Notes: a model not told the origin generated them from the letters alone. A stretch of DNA of 64,000 nt from Hasllibacter halocynthiae (GCF_003003095.1 NZ_PVTT01000001.1:1-64000), one strand, 5' to 3'. Counted from the stretch's first letter, positions 52,573 to 61,703 are shown. Translations and numbers: made by a program.

Positions 52573-52763
52573 ACCCAGGCACCGATCGTCTCCGCGATCT
52601 CGCCCCCCGCCTGGGGGATCGGGGCGAGGCGCTCCCGCTCCTCCTCGCCCGTGTCGCCCTCCGTCGGAAGGGCGCCGCGGCCGGGGACCACCTCCAGCGG
52701 CGTGCGCAGCCCGTGCGCGAGGTCGGGCGAGAGGACGGGGCGGGCTTGGAGGATCGGCGACAT
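52521..52763 (-). pseudogene. HisKA-like fragment running antisense into tRNA-Leu
   Basis: 80 residues beginning MSPILQARPVLSPDLAHGLRTPLEVVPG. The LAHGLRTPL block matches the H-box of histidine kinases, where it is usually LAHELRTPL, and EEERERLAPIPQAGGEIAETI resembles the second helix of a HisKA domain. There is no ATPase domain and no sensor. The frame ends at a stop inside the tRNA gene, so the last ~17 residues come from tRNA sequence. No good ribosome site was seen. It most likely represents a decayed kinase remnant lodged beside the tRNA; a real mini phosphotransfer protein is less likely. Confidence 0.4.
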
Positions 52764-52798
52764 GGCTTTGGCCGTGCGACGCGGCGGCGGAGGAACCG

Positions 52799-54511
52799 TT
52801 AAGCCCGCGTGCCTGCGAACCGCGCCTGCCAACCCTCCCGCTCCTCGTCGGTGATCTTGGCGAAGAGGTTCTCGGGCACCGCGAACCCGTGCCCCGCAGG
52901 CAGGGCGCGCAGCGCCTCCGCCACGTCCCCGGGCCACTCGGCCTGCGCCCCCAGCGCGCCCAGCAGCCGCTCGGCGGCGAAGGGCAGGAACGGCGCGGAC
53001 AGCACCGCGAAGAGCCGGGCGAGGTTCAGCCCAACCGCCACCTGCGCCGCGGCGCGGGCGGGGTCCTCCTTGTAGGCGGCCCAGGGCGCGGCCTCCTGCA
53101 GGTACTCGTTGCCGGCCACCCAGATCGCGCGCAGCGCCCGGGCCGAACGGCGGACCTCGATCGCGTCCATCGCAGCCTCGTACTCGCGTACGAGGCCCTC
53201 CAGGCGCGCGGCCAGCGCCTCCTCCTGCGGGCCCCAGGCGCCGCCCTCGGGCACCGCCTCGCCGAACTTCGAGCGGCAGAACTTCGTCACGCGGGAGACG
53301 AAGTTGCCCAGGACGTCCGCGAGGTCCTTGTTCACGCCCTGCTGGAACCCCTCCCACGTGAACTCCGAATCCGACGATTCGGGACAGTTCGACAGCAGCC
53401 ACCAGCGCCAGACGTCCGCAGGCAGGATCTCCAGCGCCTGGTCCTGGAACACGCCCCGGCCCTTCGACGTGCTGAACTGCCCCCCGTCATAGTTGAGGTA
53501 GTTGAAGGATTTGAGATAATCGACCTTCTTCCACGGCTCGCCCGACCCGATCAGCGTCGCGGGGAAGCTCAAGGTATGGAAGGGCACGTTGTCCTTGCCC
53601 ATGAACTGGACGTAGCGGACGTCCCCGGCCCCTTCGTCCGTGCGCCACCAGCGGCGCCAGCCGGCCTCGCCGAGGCCGTGCGCCCCGGCCCATTCGCCGG
53701 CGCAGGCGATGTACTCGATGGGTGCGTCGAACCAGACGTAGAAGACCTTGCCCTCCATTCCCGGCCACGGCTCCGACCCCTTGCGCACGGGTATGCCCCA
53801 GTCGAGGTCGCGGGTGATGCCCCGGTCCTGCAGCCCCTCTCCGTCATGCAGCCACTTCTTCGCGATGGACGTCGTCAGGACCGGCCATCCGTCCTGCCCG
53901 TCGATCCAGGCGTCCAGCTCGCCCCGCAGCCTCGACTGGAGGAGGTGCAGGTGCTTCGTCTCCCGCACCTCGAGATCCGTGGACCCCGACAGCGCCGAGC
54001 GCGGCTCGATCAGGTCCGTCGGGTCGAGCTGCTTGGTGCAGTTCTCGCACTGGTCGCCGCGCGCGGCCTCGTAGCCGCAGTTGGGGCAGGTCCCCTCGAC
54101 GTAGCGGTCGGGAAGGAAGCGGCCGTCGGCTTCGGACCAGACCTGCCGCTCGATGATCTCCTCGATCAGGCCGTTCTCGTCGAGCCGGCCGGCGAAGTGC
54201 TGCGTCAGCGCGTGGTTCTCTGGGCTTGAGGAGCGGCCGTAATGGTCGAAGCTCAACCCGAACCCCTTCGCCAGCTCCGCCTGCACCGCGTGCATCTCGG
54301 CGCAGTACTCGGCGACGGGCTTGCCGGCCTTGCCGGCGGCGATCTCGGCGGGGGTGCCATGCTCGTCCGTGGCGCAGAGGAACAGCACCTCCTCCCCCCG
54401 GGCGCGCAGATAGCGCGCGTGCAGGTCCGCCGGAAGCTGGCTGCCCACGAGGTTGCCGAGGTGCTTGATCCCGTTGATGTAGGGCAGGGCGGAGGTGATC
54501 AGGTAGCGCAT
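52799..54511 (-). CDS. metG: Methionyl-tRNA synthetase
   Basis: 570 residues. Class I HIGH-like segment is [25 protein letters not shown] zinc-binding knuckle ([17 protein letters not shown], about residues 143-159) lies in the connective peptide. The KMSKS-type loop appears as [10 protein letters not shown]. The WFDAPIEYI and [12 protein letters not shown] motifs are classic for MetRS. It lacks the C-terminal tRNA-binding domain present in E. coli MetG, as in many alphaproteobacteria. The ATG at [11 protein letters not shown] gives the proper family start. Confidence 0.96.
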   Translation of the reverse strand: MRYLITSALPYINGIKHLGNLVGSQLPADLHARYLRARGEEVLFLCATDEHGTPAEIAAGKAGKPVAEYCAEMHAVQAELAKGFGLSFDHYGRSSSPENHALTQHFAGRLDENGLIEEIIERQVWSEADGRFLPDRYVEGTCPNCGYEAARGDQCENCTKQLDPTDLIEPRSALSGSTDLEVRETKHLHLLQSRLRGELDAWIDGQDGWPVLTTSIAKKWLHDGEGLQDRGITRDLDWGIPVRKGSEPWPGMEGKVFYVWFDAPIEYIACAGEWAGAHGLGEAGWRRWWRTDEGAGDVRYVQFMGKDNVPFHTLSFPATLIGSGEPWKKVDYLKSFNYLNYDGGQFSTSKGRGVFQDQALEILPADVWRWWLLSNCPESSDSEFTWEGFQQGVNKDLADVLGNFVSRVTKFCRSKFGEAVPEGGAWGPQEEALAARLEGLVREYEAAMDAIEVRRSARALRAIWVAGNEYLQEAAPWAAYKEDPARAAAQVAVGLNLARLFAVLSAPFLPFAAERLLGALGAQAEWPGDVAEALRALPAGHGFAVPENLFAKITDEEREGWQARFAGTRA

Positions 54512-54571
54512 GGGCCGTCCCTTAGCCCCGCCCTCCGCGCCGGGCCAGCCCCCTCCCGCCCGGCGGCGGGC

Positions 54572-54922
54572 TCAGGCCCCCTCCGGCCGGGCGACGCCGT
54601 AGGGCGGCAGGCGCAGCCGGCCCTCGTGCATGGCGGCGGGCCGGTCCTCCAGCGCGCAGCGCCACGCCGCCCCCGGATCGAAGCCGGGCACGCCCGGCGA
54701 CACCTCCCGCCCCTCCGCGGCGAAGGGGAACACCGCCGGAAACGTTCCGTCGCTTGGCTGCCGCGCGCCCGCGTGCCGCTCCAGCAGCGCCCGCAGCCGC
54801 GTCTCGAACCGGTCGCCGTGAAGGTGCTGCAAGGGGTGCGCCGCGTCCCCGGCATTGCGCCGCCGGCGCATCTCGAAGAGGGCGGCGGCGCCCGGCGGGA
54901 CGGGACGGCCTCCCAGCGGCAC
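54572..54922 (-). CDS. Uncharacterised short protein between ubiH-like gene and metG
   Basis: 116 residues from GTG at 54922 (VPLGGRPVPPG), or 99 from the ATG at 54871 (MRRRRNAGDAAHPLQHLHGDRFETRLRAL). It is Arg/Ala/Pro-rich, with no transmembrane helix and no domain I recognise. It lies 12 nt downstream of the ubiH-like stop, in the same direction, and 60 nt from metG. The in-frame extension upstream runs into ubiH and is a shadow. Codon bias alone cannot prove coding in such GC-rich DNA, hence the moderate confidence. Confidence 0.45.
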   Translation of the reverse strand: MPLGGRPVPPGAAALFEMRRRRNAGDAAHPLQHLHGDRFETRLRALLERHAGARQPSDGTFPAVFPFAAEGREVSPGVPGFDPGAAWRCALEDRPAAMHEGRLRLPPYGVARPEGA

Positions 54923-54933
54923 GGGGCCCGTCC

Positions 54934-56073
54934 CTAGCCCAGGCCGAAGCGCATGAGGCCCCGCCGGAGCCCGGGCGCGCGCGCCATCGCGGCGATGGCC
55001 GGGCCCCGCAGCATGCCCAGCGGCCCGCCGATCGACGCCGCGTTCAGCGCAGTCACCGCCGCGGCCTTCGCCATCACCTGCGGCATCCGCGCCCGTTCCC
55101 AGCGGCGCAGCGCCTCCGGCTCGCCCGGGTCCTCGCCCGCCGCCTCCAGCAGGCTCGCCACGTCGCCGAGCGACGTGTTCAGCCCCTGCGCACCGATGGG
55201 CGGCAGGGCATGGGCGGCTTCGGCGATCAGCGCGGCGCGGGGTGCGGCCATCCGGGCGGCGACGCGGGTGACGAGGGGGAACACGCTCGGCCGGCCCTCG
55301 GGCTCCAGCGCGCCCAGCGTGCCGCCCGATCGCTCCGTCGCGGCGGCGGCGAAGGCGTCCGCGGGAAGGGCCAGCAGCCGCTCCGCCTCCGGGCCGGTGG
55401 TCATCCACACCACGGCCGAGCGATGGGCGCCCCCCTCGTCCGGCAGCGGCACGAGGACGAAGGGCCCGTCCCGGTCGTAGAGCTCGGTCGAGACGTTCGA
55501 ATGCGGCACCGCGTGGCGCACGTCGAAGCTCAGCGCGCGCTGGCCCGTCCGCCAGTTCCGGACGGGGATGCCCAGCGCCTCGCGCACCACGCTCTCCCTG
55601 CCGTCCGCCCCGATCAGCAGCCGCACCGACAGGGCGCGCCCGGCCACCCGGACGATCGCCTCGCCCGTGCGCGCGGTCACGCCCTCCACGGATCCCTCGA
55701 TCCGCTCGACGCCCAGCGCACTGGCGCGCGCCTCCAGCGCGGCGCGCAGGGCGCCGTTGGGGATGTTCCAGCCGAACGCCTCCTCGCCGACCTCGCGCGC
55801 CTCGAACCCGGCGGAGGCGTTCGCGCGCAGGTCCACCACCCGCATCGCGGCCAGCGGGGCGGGCGCCCCCAGCGTGTCCCAGGCGCCCACCCCCTCCAGG
55901 AGCGTCCGGCCAGGCTGCAGGATCGCGGTCGTGCGCCTGTCGCGCACACGCTCCGCGCCGGCCGGGGCGGGGTCGGCCAGCGCGACCTGCAGGCCGCGGC
56001 CGGTGAAGGCGCAGGCCGCCGTCAGCCCGGCGGGACCCGCCCCCGCCACGAGGATGTCGATGCCATGCTCCAT
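54934..56073 (-). CDS. UbiH/UbiF/VisC-family FAD-dependent monooxygenase
   Basis: 379 residues of class A flavoprotein hydroxylase. The FAD-binding N-terminus is DILVAGAGPAGLTAACAFTGRGLQVAL (GxGxxG), the middle has LLIGADGRES (DG motif), and the last part has ALIAEAAHALPPIGAQGLNTSLGD. The last motif is the UbiH-type GD/HALPPIGAQGLN signature. It hydroxylates ubiquinone precursors in members studied; which ring position is not determined. The start at MEHGIDILVAG places the FAD fold at the N-terminus as usual. It lies 6 nt upstream of the HAD gene on the antisense-running block. Confidence 0.9.
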   Translation of the reverse strand: MEHGIDILVAGAGPAGLTAACAFTGRGLQVALADPAPAGAERVRDRRTTAILQPGRTLLEGVGAWDTLGAPAPLAAMRVVDLRANASAGFEAREVGEEAFGWNIPNGALRAALEARASALGVERIEGSVEGVTARTGEAIVRVAGRALSVRLLIGADGRESVVREALGIPVRNWRTGQRALSFDVRHAVPHSNVSTELYDRDGPFVLVPLPDEGGAHRSAVVWMTTGPEAERLLALPADAFAAAATERSGGTLGALEPEGRPSVFPLVTRVAARMAAPRAALIAEAAHALPPIGAQGLNTSLGDVASLLEAAGEDPGEPEALRRWERARMPQVMAKAAAVTALNAASIGGPLGMLRGPAIAAMARAPGLRRGLMRFGLG

Positions 56074-56079
56074 GCCCGT

Positions 56080-56736
56080 TCAGCTAGGCGCCGGCGTCCT
56101 TCCCGCCAGCCCGCCGAGGAAGGACGCGAGGTCACGCGCATGGTGGCGCACATGCGCCCCCTCGGCCCGCCGGGGGGCGACGTGGATCGTCTCCATCCCC
56201 CATTCGTGCGGCACGAGGAGGTTGCGCGCGTCGTCCTCGAACATCGCCGCGCCGGCCGCGTCGAACCCGTCGAGGCGACGGATCGCCTCGAAGGCCGCCT
56301 TGTGCGGCTTCGGGACCAGCCCGGCCTCCTCGATGCCGTAGAGCGCGTCGAACGCCTCCTCCAACCCCAAGGCCGCCGCCACCCGCCCGGCGTACTCGGC
56401 GGTGCCGTTGGTGAACACGATCCGCCGCCCCGGCAGCGCCCCCAGAGCGGTGCGCAGCGCCGGATCGGGCCGCAGCGCGGAAAGGTCGATCTCGTGGACG
56501 TGGCGCAGGAAGTCGTCCGGATGGGTGCCGTGACGCGCCATCAGCCCGGCCAGCGTGGTCCCGTGCTCGCGCCAGTAGAGGGCGCGGAGCCGGTCCGCCT
56601 CTGCCTCCGTCACCTCGAGGTCGCGGACCATCCACTCGCGCATCTTGGCCTCGATCTGCGCGAACAGGCGCGCCTCCGGGGGGTAGAGCGTGTTGTCGAG
56701 GTCGAAGATCCAGGTGCGGACGTCTGCCAGTGCCAT
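56080..56736 (-). CDS. HAD-superfamily hydrolase (pyrimidine 5'-nucleotidase-like)
   Basis: 218 residues. HAD motif I is FDLDNTLYPPEARLF (nucleophile Asp), motif II is IVFTNGTAEYAGRV (T/S) and motif III with Lys is VPKPHKAAFEAI. Motif IV is AMFEDDARNLLVPHEWG. The LYPPEARLFAQIE cap sequence resembles Sdt1/yeast-type pyrimidine 5'-nucleotidases. Cytosolic phosphatase, substrate uncertain. It ends 6 nt before the ubiH-like gene begins, and 8 nt separate it from the glycosyltransferase upstream, suggesting an operon of at least three genes. Confidence 0.88.
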   Translation of the reverse strand: MALADVRTWIFDLDNTLYPPEARLFAQIEAKMREWMVRDLEVTEAEADRLRALYWREHGTTLAGLMARHGTHPDDFLRHVHEIDLSALRPDPALRTALGALPGRRIVFTNGTAEYAGRVAAALGLEEAFDALYGIEEAGLVPKPHKAAFEAIRRLDGFDAAGAAMFEDDARNLLVPHEWGMETIHVAPRRAEGAHVRHHARDLASFLGGLAGRTPAPS

Positions 56737-56744
56737 GCCCGCCC

Positions 56745-58619
56745 CTAGATCGGCCCCGCCCCCTCCGGCAAGGCCTGCCCGTGGTCGGTCTTATCCCACC
56801 AGAAGGGCGCGACCGCCACCTCCCAGAGCGCCTTCCACGTCGCCGCGACCGCCAGCGGGAAGGTCAGGAGGCCCGCCAGAACCCAGAGGGGCCGCGCCCG
56901 CCCGCCGCTGCGCGCCGCGCCGAGGACCTGCCCGGCGACGTGCACACCGCTCGCCCCCAGCCAGAGCGCGCCCGCCCCGCCCAGCGCGGGCCCCGGCGCC
57001 GCCCCCGTGGCCGCCCACCGCCAGAGGATCGCGGCCCAGAGAGGCGGCATCAGCGCCAGCACCCCGATGCCGGACAGGAAATGCGCGTGGAAGGCCGCGA
57101 AGCCCGCGGGGCCCAGGTCGCGCCACAGCACGCGCGGCCGCCGCGCGTGGACCGCCCATGTCAGCGCATAGCCCTTGATCCAGCGCGAGCGCTGGCGGAC
57201 CCACGGCCAGGGGCGGGCGACGGCCTCCTCCAGCGTCTCGGTATCCACGATCTCGGTCCGCCAGCCCCGGCGGTGGAGACGCACGCCGAGATCCGCGTCC
57301 TCCGTGACGTTGTGCGCGTCCCAGCCGCCGACCGCCTCCAGCGCCTCGCGCCGGAAGAACAGCGTCGTCCCCCCCAGCGGCACCGGCAGCCCGAGCCGCG
57401 CCAGCCCCGGCAGCACGAGGCCGAACCACGTCGCGTAGTCGGCCGCGAAGGCCCGTGTCAGCCAGCTCTCGCGCGGGTTGTAGAAGGCCAGCCGCCCCTG
57501 AAGGCAGGCCACCTCCCGCGGGGCGGCGGCGAAGCGGGCGGCGACGGTCTCGAGCTGGGCGGCTTCCGGCGCGTCCTCCGCGTCCCAGATGCCGACGATC
57601 GCGCCGGTCGCCTCGCCCAGCGCGTAGTTCAACGCGCGCGGCTTCGTCCGCACGCCGCCCGGCGGGACCGCCACCGCGCGCGCCCAGCCCGGCAGCCGCG
57701 CCGCGGCGAGCGCGCGCGCGGTGACGTGGTCGTCCGCCTCGTGGACCAGCAGCACCTCCAGCGCGTCGCGCGGCCAGCGCACCGCCTCGATCCGGCGCAT
57801 CAGCCGCTGGGCGATCCGATCCTCCCGCAGCAGGGGGACCAGCATGGTGATCCTCACCGGGCCCGGCGCCCTCGTGCGGGCGGGCGCCGCCGTTCGCAGC
57901 GCGGCCGCCAGGCCCAGGCCCCGAAGCACCGCCCCGGCCAGCAGCAGCGCCAGCGCCGCCCCGCCCAGCACGGCCAGCGGCGCGAGCGCCAGCGCCACGA
58001 GCGTGGCCGCCGCCAGGGCCAGGGCGGGCACGGCCGGGGCCCCGAGCGACCGCACGCTGTCCGCCTCCGGGCAGCGCCGCTCGGCATGCCTCGCGGCGGC
58101 CTCGGCGGGCCCGCCGGCGCGGGCCAGCCGCAGCGCCCCGCGCGAGGCGCCGACGGGCCGGCAAGGCCCCAGCTCGGCCCGGAGGGCCGCGGCATGGCGC
58201 GGCCAGTCCTCCGGATGGGGCAGGGCGACGGGCACCACCGGTCCGGACGCGCGAAGCGGCATCGCCCGCCCGGACGCGGCGAGCCCCTCCGCCACGCCGG
58301 CGGGATCCAGCGCCAGCGGCGCGAGGGGCAGGTCGGCGGGCGGCGCGAAGCGCCGGCGCGCGACGGAGAGGGGGGCGCCGCCCACCATCCGCCCCGCGGC
58401 GAGGACCTCGCCCAGCGGTCGGCCGAGGAGGGCGGCCCGGCCCCGCGCGCGAAGAAGGTCCGCCGGCGCGACCGCGCCGCCATTCGTCAGAACGGCGCCC
58501 AGCGCGGCGTCCCCGGACGTGGCGAAGCGGTGGCCCGCCCGCGGGCTCGGGCGCGGTGCCGCCGGCCGTTCGGCGGCAGGCGCGGCGACGGCGCCGGGAA
58601 TGTCGGGATCGACGCTCAC
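56745..58619 (-). CDS. Membrane glycosyltransferase of family 2 with N-terminal MshEN-like domain
   Basis: 624 residues from GTG. An Ala/Pro-rich N-terminus precedes a small domain (FATSGDAALGAVLTNGGAVAPADLLRARGRAALLGRPLGEVL) that resembles the N-terminal domain of type II secretion ATPases and is found in some GT2 synthases. Two transmembrane helices follow, then a GT-A domain with HEADDHVT, WDAEDAPE, TEDADLGVRLHRRG and QRSRW (QxxRW). Several C-terminal helices complete a processive-synthase layout. A secreted polysaccharide product is possible but not identified. It is likely co-transcribed with the HAD and ubiH-like genes. Confidence 0.85.
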   Translation of the reverse strand: MSVDPDIPGAVAAPAAERPAAPRPSPRAGHRFATSGDAALGAVLTNGGAVAPADLLRARGRAALLGRPLGEVLAAGRMVGGAPLSVARRRFAPPADLPLAPLALDPAGVAEGLAASGRAMPLRASGPVVPVALPHPEDWPRHAAALRAELGPCRPVGASRGALRLARAGGPAEAAARHAERRCPEADSVRSLGAPAVPALALAAATLVALALAPLAVLGGAALALLLAGAVLRGLGLAAALRTAAPARTRAPGPVRITMLVPLLREDRIAQRLMRRIEAVRWPRDALEVLLVHEADDHVTARALAAARLPGWARAVAVPPGGVRTKPRALNYALGEATGAIVGIWDAEDAPEAAQLETVAARFAAAPREVACLQGRLAFYNPRESWLTRAFAADYATWFGLVLPGLARLGLPVPLGGTTLFFRREALEAVGGWDAHNVTEDADLGVRLHRRGWRTEIVDTETLEEAVARPWPWVRQRSRWIKGYALTWAVHARRPRVLWRDLGPAGFAAFHAHFLSGIGVLALMPPLWAAILWRWAATGAAPGPALGGAGALWLGASGVHVAGQVLGAARSGGRARPLWVLAGLLTFPLAVAATWKALWEVAVAPFWWDKTDHGQALPEGAGPI

Positions 58620-58654
58620 CCCGCCCCCATGCCCGGGGCGGGGTTAACGGACGG

Positions 58655-59806
58655 TTAACGCGCCGCGCCGCGCCGCGCGTCGATCGCATCCCGGAACCGA
58701 TCGAAGAGGTAGGCGCTGTCGTGCGGGCCGGGGCTGGCCTCCGGGTGGTACTGGACCGAGAAGACCGGCCTGCCCTCGACCCTGAGTCCGCAGTTCGTGC
58801 CGTCGAAGAGGGACACGTGCGTCTGCGTCACGCCCTCGGGCAGGGTCTGCGCGTCGACGGTGAAGCCGTGGTTCATCGACGTGATCTCGACCTTGCCGGT
58901 CCCGAGGTCCTTCACCGGATGGTTCGCGCCGTGGTGGCCGTGGTTCATCTTCACCGTCCCGGCCCCCAGCGCCAGCGCCAGCATCTGGTGCCCGAGGCAG
59001 ATGCCGAACGTGGGCAGGCCCGTTTCGATCACCTCGCGGATCATCGGCACCGCGTAGGCCCCCGTCGCCGCCGGGTCGCCCGGCCCGTTCGACAGGAACA
59101 GCCCGTCCGGCTCCAGCGCGAGGACGTCCTCGGCCGTCGCCGTGGCCGGCAGCACGGTCACGTCGCAGCCCACGTGGACGAGCGACCGCAGGATGTTCCG
59201 CTTGGCGCCGTAATCGACCGCCACGACCCGCGGCCCGCCCTCGGGCGCCGCGACGTGCCCGTCGGGCCAGCCCCACTTGCCCTCGCTCCAGCGATAGCTC
59301 TGCCGGGTCGAGACGTCCCGCGCGAGGTCCATCCCCACGAGGCCGGGAAAGGCCCGCGCCTTCGCGACCAGCGCCTCGATGTCGAACGCGCCCTCCGGAT
59401 CGTGCGCCAGGGCCACGTGCGGGGCGCCCTGCTGCCGGATCGCGCGCGTCAGACGCCGCGTGTCCACGCCGCCCATCCCGATCCGCCCCCGCGCGGCCAG
59501 CCAGCCCGAGAGGTCCCGCGCCGCGCGCCAGCTCGAGGGCTCCGTCGGATCCCACTTCACCACCATGCCCTCGGCCACGGGATCGCCCGTCTCGTCGTCC
59601 TCGGGCGTGATCCCGGTGTTGCCGACATGGGGGAAGGTGAAGGTCACGACCTGCCCGGCATAGCTCGGGTCGGTCATGATCTCCTGATAGCCGGTCATCG
59701 CGGTGTTGAAGCACAGCTCGGCGACCGTCTCGCCGGCGGCGCCGAAGCCGCGGCCCATGAACACCGTGCCGTCGGCGAGGGCGAGGCAGGCGGTCGGACG
59801 GGTCAT
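58655..59806 (-). CDS. carA: Carbamoyl-phosphate synthase small subunit
   Basis: 383 residues. The N-terminal CPSase domain (LALADGTVFMGRGFGAAGETVAELCFNTAMTGYQEIMTDPSY) is followed by a class I glutamine amidotransferase with nucleophile Cys in GICLGHQM and His/Glu in QYHPEASPG. It supplies ammonia from glutamine to CarB for arginine and pyrimidine synthesis. carB is not beside it. The ATG chosen (MTRPTACLALADG) has GGAGCG ahead; an upstream 12-residue extension is rejected. Divergent from yqeY with 138 nt between. Confidence 0.96.
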   Translation of the reverse strand: MTRPTACLALADGTVFMGRGFGAAGETVAELCFNTAMTGYQEIMTDPSYAGQVVTFTFPHVGNTGITPEDDETGDPVAEGMVVKWDPTEPSSWRAARDLSGWLAARGRIGMGGVDTRRLTRAIRQQGAPHVALAHDPEGAFDIEALVAKARAFPGLVGMDLARDVSTRQSYRWSEGKWGWPDGHVAAPEGGPRVVAVDYGAKRNILRSLVHVGCDVTVLPATATAEDVLALEPDGLFLSNGPGDPAATGAYAVPMIREVIETGLPTFGICLGHQMLALALGAGTVKMNHGHHGANHPVKDLGTGKVEITSMNHGFTVDAQTLPEGVTQTHVSLFDGTNCGLRVEGRPVFSVQYHPEASPGPHDSAYLFDRFRDAIDARRGAAR

Positions 59807-59944
59807 GGCGCGCTCCGGGGAATGGTGTGCGTGGCTGGGCAAACGGGTGGCCGCCTACGCCCGGCCCCGCCTTCGGTCAAGCACGGCTTGAAGGGCGCGC
59901 GCCCTCCGCCTATCTGCGCCCCTTCACGAAAGCGAGGCTGCCCC

Positions 59945-60406
59945 ATGGACATGCGCGAGAAGGTCTCCGCCGCGCTCAAGCAGGCGATGAAGGCCAAGGA
60001 CGCCGAGCGTCTGGGGACGCTGCGCCTCGTGAACGCGGCCATCAAGGACCGCGACATCGCGCTGCGCGGCACCGACGGCGAGGGGCAGTGCGGCGACGCC
60101 GAGGTCACGGCGATCCTCTCCAAGATGGTCAAGCAGCGCCGCGAATCGGCCCGCGCCTACGAGGAGGGCGGCCGCCTCGAGCTCGCCGAGCAGGAGCTGC
60201 GCGAGATCGCCGTCATCGAGGAGTTCCTGCCCCGCCAGATGACCCCGAAGGAGGTCGACGCCGCCATCGGCGCGGCCATCGACGGCACCGGCGCCACCTC
60301 CATCCGCGACATGGGCAGGGTCATGGGCGCCCTCAAGTCCCGCCACGCCGGCCGCATGGACTTCGCCGCCGCCGGCCCGAAGGTGAAGCAGCGCCTGGCG
60401 GGGTGA
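59945..60406 (+). CDS. yqeY: GatB/YqeY domain protein
   Basis: 153 residues. MDMREKVSAALKQAMKAKDAERLGTLRLVNAAIKDRDIA and the C-terminal GATSIRDMGRVMGALKSRHAGRMDFAAAGPKVKQRL define the YqeY family, a helical domain shared with GatB/E that contacts tRNA. No gatCAB gene is nearby, and its cellular role is unsettled. The start is ATG with GCGAGG upstream. It is the last GC-typical gene before a drop in GC content. Confidence 0.92.
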   Translation: MDMREKVSAALKQAMKAKDAERLGTLRLVNAAIKDRDIALRGTDGEGQCGDAEVTAILSKMVKQRRESARAYEEGGRLELAEQELREIAVIEEFLPRQMTPKEVDAAIGAAIDGTGATSIRDMGRVMGALKSRHAGRMDFAAAGPKVKQRLAG

Positions 60407-60564
60407 GGGCGCGCGCCGGCGCGGAAGGCCGGCGACCGGCCCCCGGACGGGCGAAGCCCCAAAAGGCCGGACCGCAGGCCGCCTGGCTTTCTTGAGCTAT
60501 ACGTGTGAAACATCAGGCGCAGGACGCTTCGAACGGCAGCTCTCGAGCCCAAACTGATCGGTCT

Positions 60565-60957
60565 CTAGCTTGGGAAGTCCTCTTCGCTTTCTTCAGAAAA
60601 CCGACCGCGTTCACAGAAGACAGCTAACGCTTGCTCGGAAAATCTGGACACGTTTACCCATTCCTCGGAATCTCTGAACCAATCGACCTTCCATGTGTCT
60701 TCGTCAGTCGCGTCCGCTGCGGCATTAGAAAGCATCAGGAATTTAGCAATGACAACCCTTTCTTTTTCGCTGAAAACCTTGGGCGCCGCAGCATAGTCGA
60801 GCGGCAACCAGTCGTCGACCATGTCAATCGTCTCAAAGGCGCCGAGAGTAGCGATGTCGTCCAAGGAGGAATACAAATCGAGCAGCTCGATCACTCGATT
60901 TCGAAGCCTCTGGTAGAGCAACTGTTTGCTGATTTCTTCCATGAAGCTTTTTGGCAT
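60565..60957 (-). CDS. Unrecognised protein in the AT-rich patch
   Basis: 130 residues, acidic and soluble: LLYQRLRNRVIELLDLYSSLDDIATLGAFETIDMVDDWLPLD, then YAAAPKVFSEKERVVIAKFLMLSNAAADATDEDTWKVDWFRDSEEW and a tail ESEEDFPS. I do not recognise a family. The helical, Trp/Asp-rich sequence recalls immunity-type or DUF proteins, but that is only a resemblance. Codons such as AGA, ATA and TTA, unlike neighbours, mark recent transfer. The start is ATG at 60957 (or 60942). No toxin or partner gene is evident upstream. Confidence 0.7.
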   Translation of the reverse strand: MPKSFMEEISKQLLYQRLRNRVIELLDLYSSLDDIATLGAFETIDMVDDWLPLDYAAAPKVFSEKERVVIAKFLMLSNAAADATDEDTWKVDWFRDSEEWVNVSRFSEQALAVFCERGRFSEESEEDFPS

Positions 60958-61079
60958 CCTGGCGCCACTCTCTCAAGATCGGTTTGTCCGCACAGCGGAC
61001 CTTGGGTGTCGCGGCGTATACCCCGTAGCACGTTCTCCGCGTATTCCCGTGGAGGCACGCCGGGGGATAGGAAGGCCAG

Positions 61080-61570
61080 ATGAAGATATTCATCTACGGG
61101 CCGCCCGGAGCTGGTAAGACGACGCTCGCCCTATCCCTCGGAGCGCAGTTCGGCTGGCCCGTGCATCACCTCGATGCGATCTTCTTCGAACCTGGTGGCG
61201 CACCTCGAAGCATGACCGTCAGCCAGAACGCGGTCACACGGGTCGTTGGCGGGCCGTGCTGGATCATCGAAGGAAACCACGGCGGCGCCGTCGGTGCGGT
61301 TTCCACCAAGGCGGACCGTATCGTGATGCTCCGCCTTGGCAGATGGCGAAGTCTCGCTCGCATCCTCCGCAGGCGCTTCCACACCCCGCCGCATCTTGCC
61401 GATAAGGGCCCTGAAGGCGGACCGCCCCATCTCCCCCTTCACCTCATACGGCATACGCTATCGCCTATCCTCGGGACGAGGCAATTCACGTCGAGAGGAT
61501 CCGATCCAGTGCAACAGGAGACGTACGGGTGTTCGACGCCCCGGCAGATGCGATCGCATGGTTCGACTAG
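61080..61570 (+). pseudogene. Frameshifted P-loop kinase (FlaR/topology-modulation type)
   Basis: The frame opened by ATG at 61080 encodes MKIFIYGPPGAGKTTLALSLG (Walker A GPPGAGKT), VHHLDAIFF, CWIIEGNHGG, ADRIVMLRLGRWRSLARILRRR. This is the order seen in adenylate kinase-like FlaR/DNA-topology-modulation proteins. Around 61455-61470 the sense passes to another frame: YPRDEAIHVERIRSSATGD and VRVFDAPADAIAWFD then a stop at 61570, matching the C-terminus of the family. Restoring one frame would give ~163 residues, the normal size. It is either a real frameshift mutation or a sequencing error. Confidence 0.6.
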
Positions 61571-61703
61571 GTGCACCCGAGCGGGGCGTTCCGGCCCGGG
61601 GGCGGTCTCGTTCCAGCAGGATCCTTGTGGACCGATCGCGACATGGGACGGGGCGGGTCCGGGACCGAACGCGACGACCGAACGCGATGGGGGCGGCCGG
61701 TCC

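Larger units (their letters stand above)
60480..61570. other. AT-richer accessory patch
   Basis: Between yqeY and the DUF2244 gene the composition drops sharply. The hypothetical gene at 60565-60957 contains stretches well under half G+C (for example about 60720-60780), whereas flanking genes are around 70%. A disrupted kinase gene occupies the right half. There is no integrase, tRNA or direct repeat at the edges that I could find. It is best read as a small horizontally acquired cassette. Confidence 0.6.
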
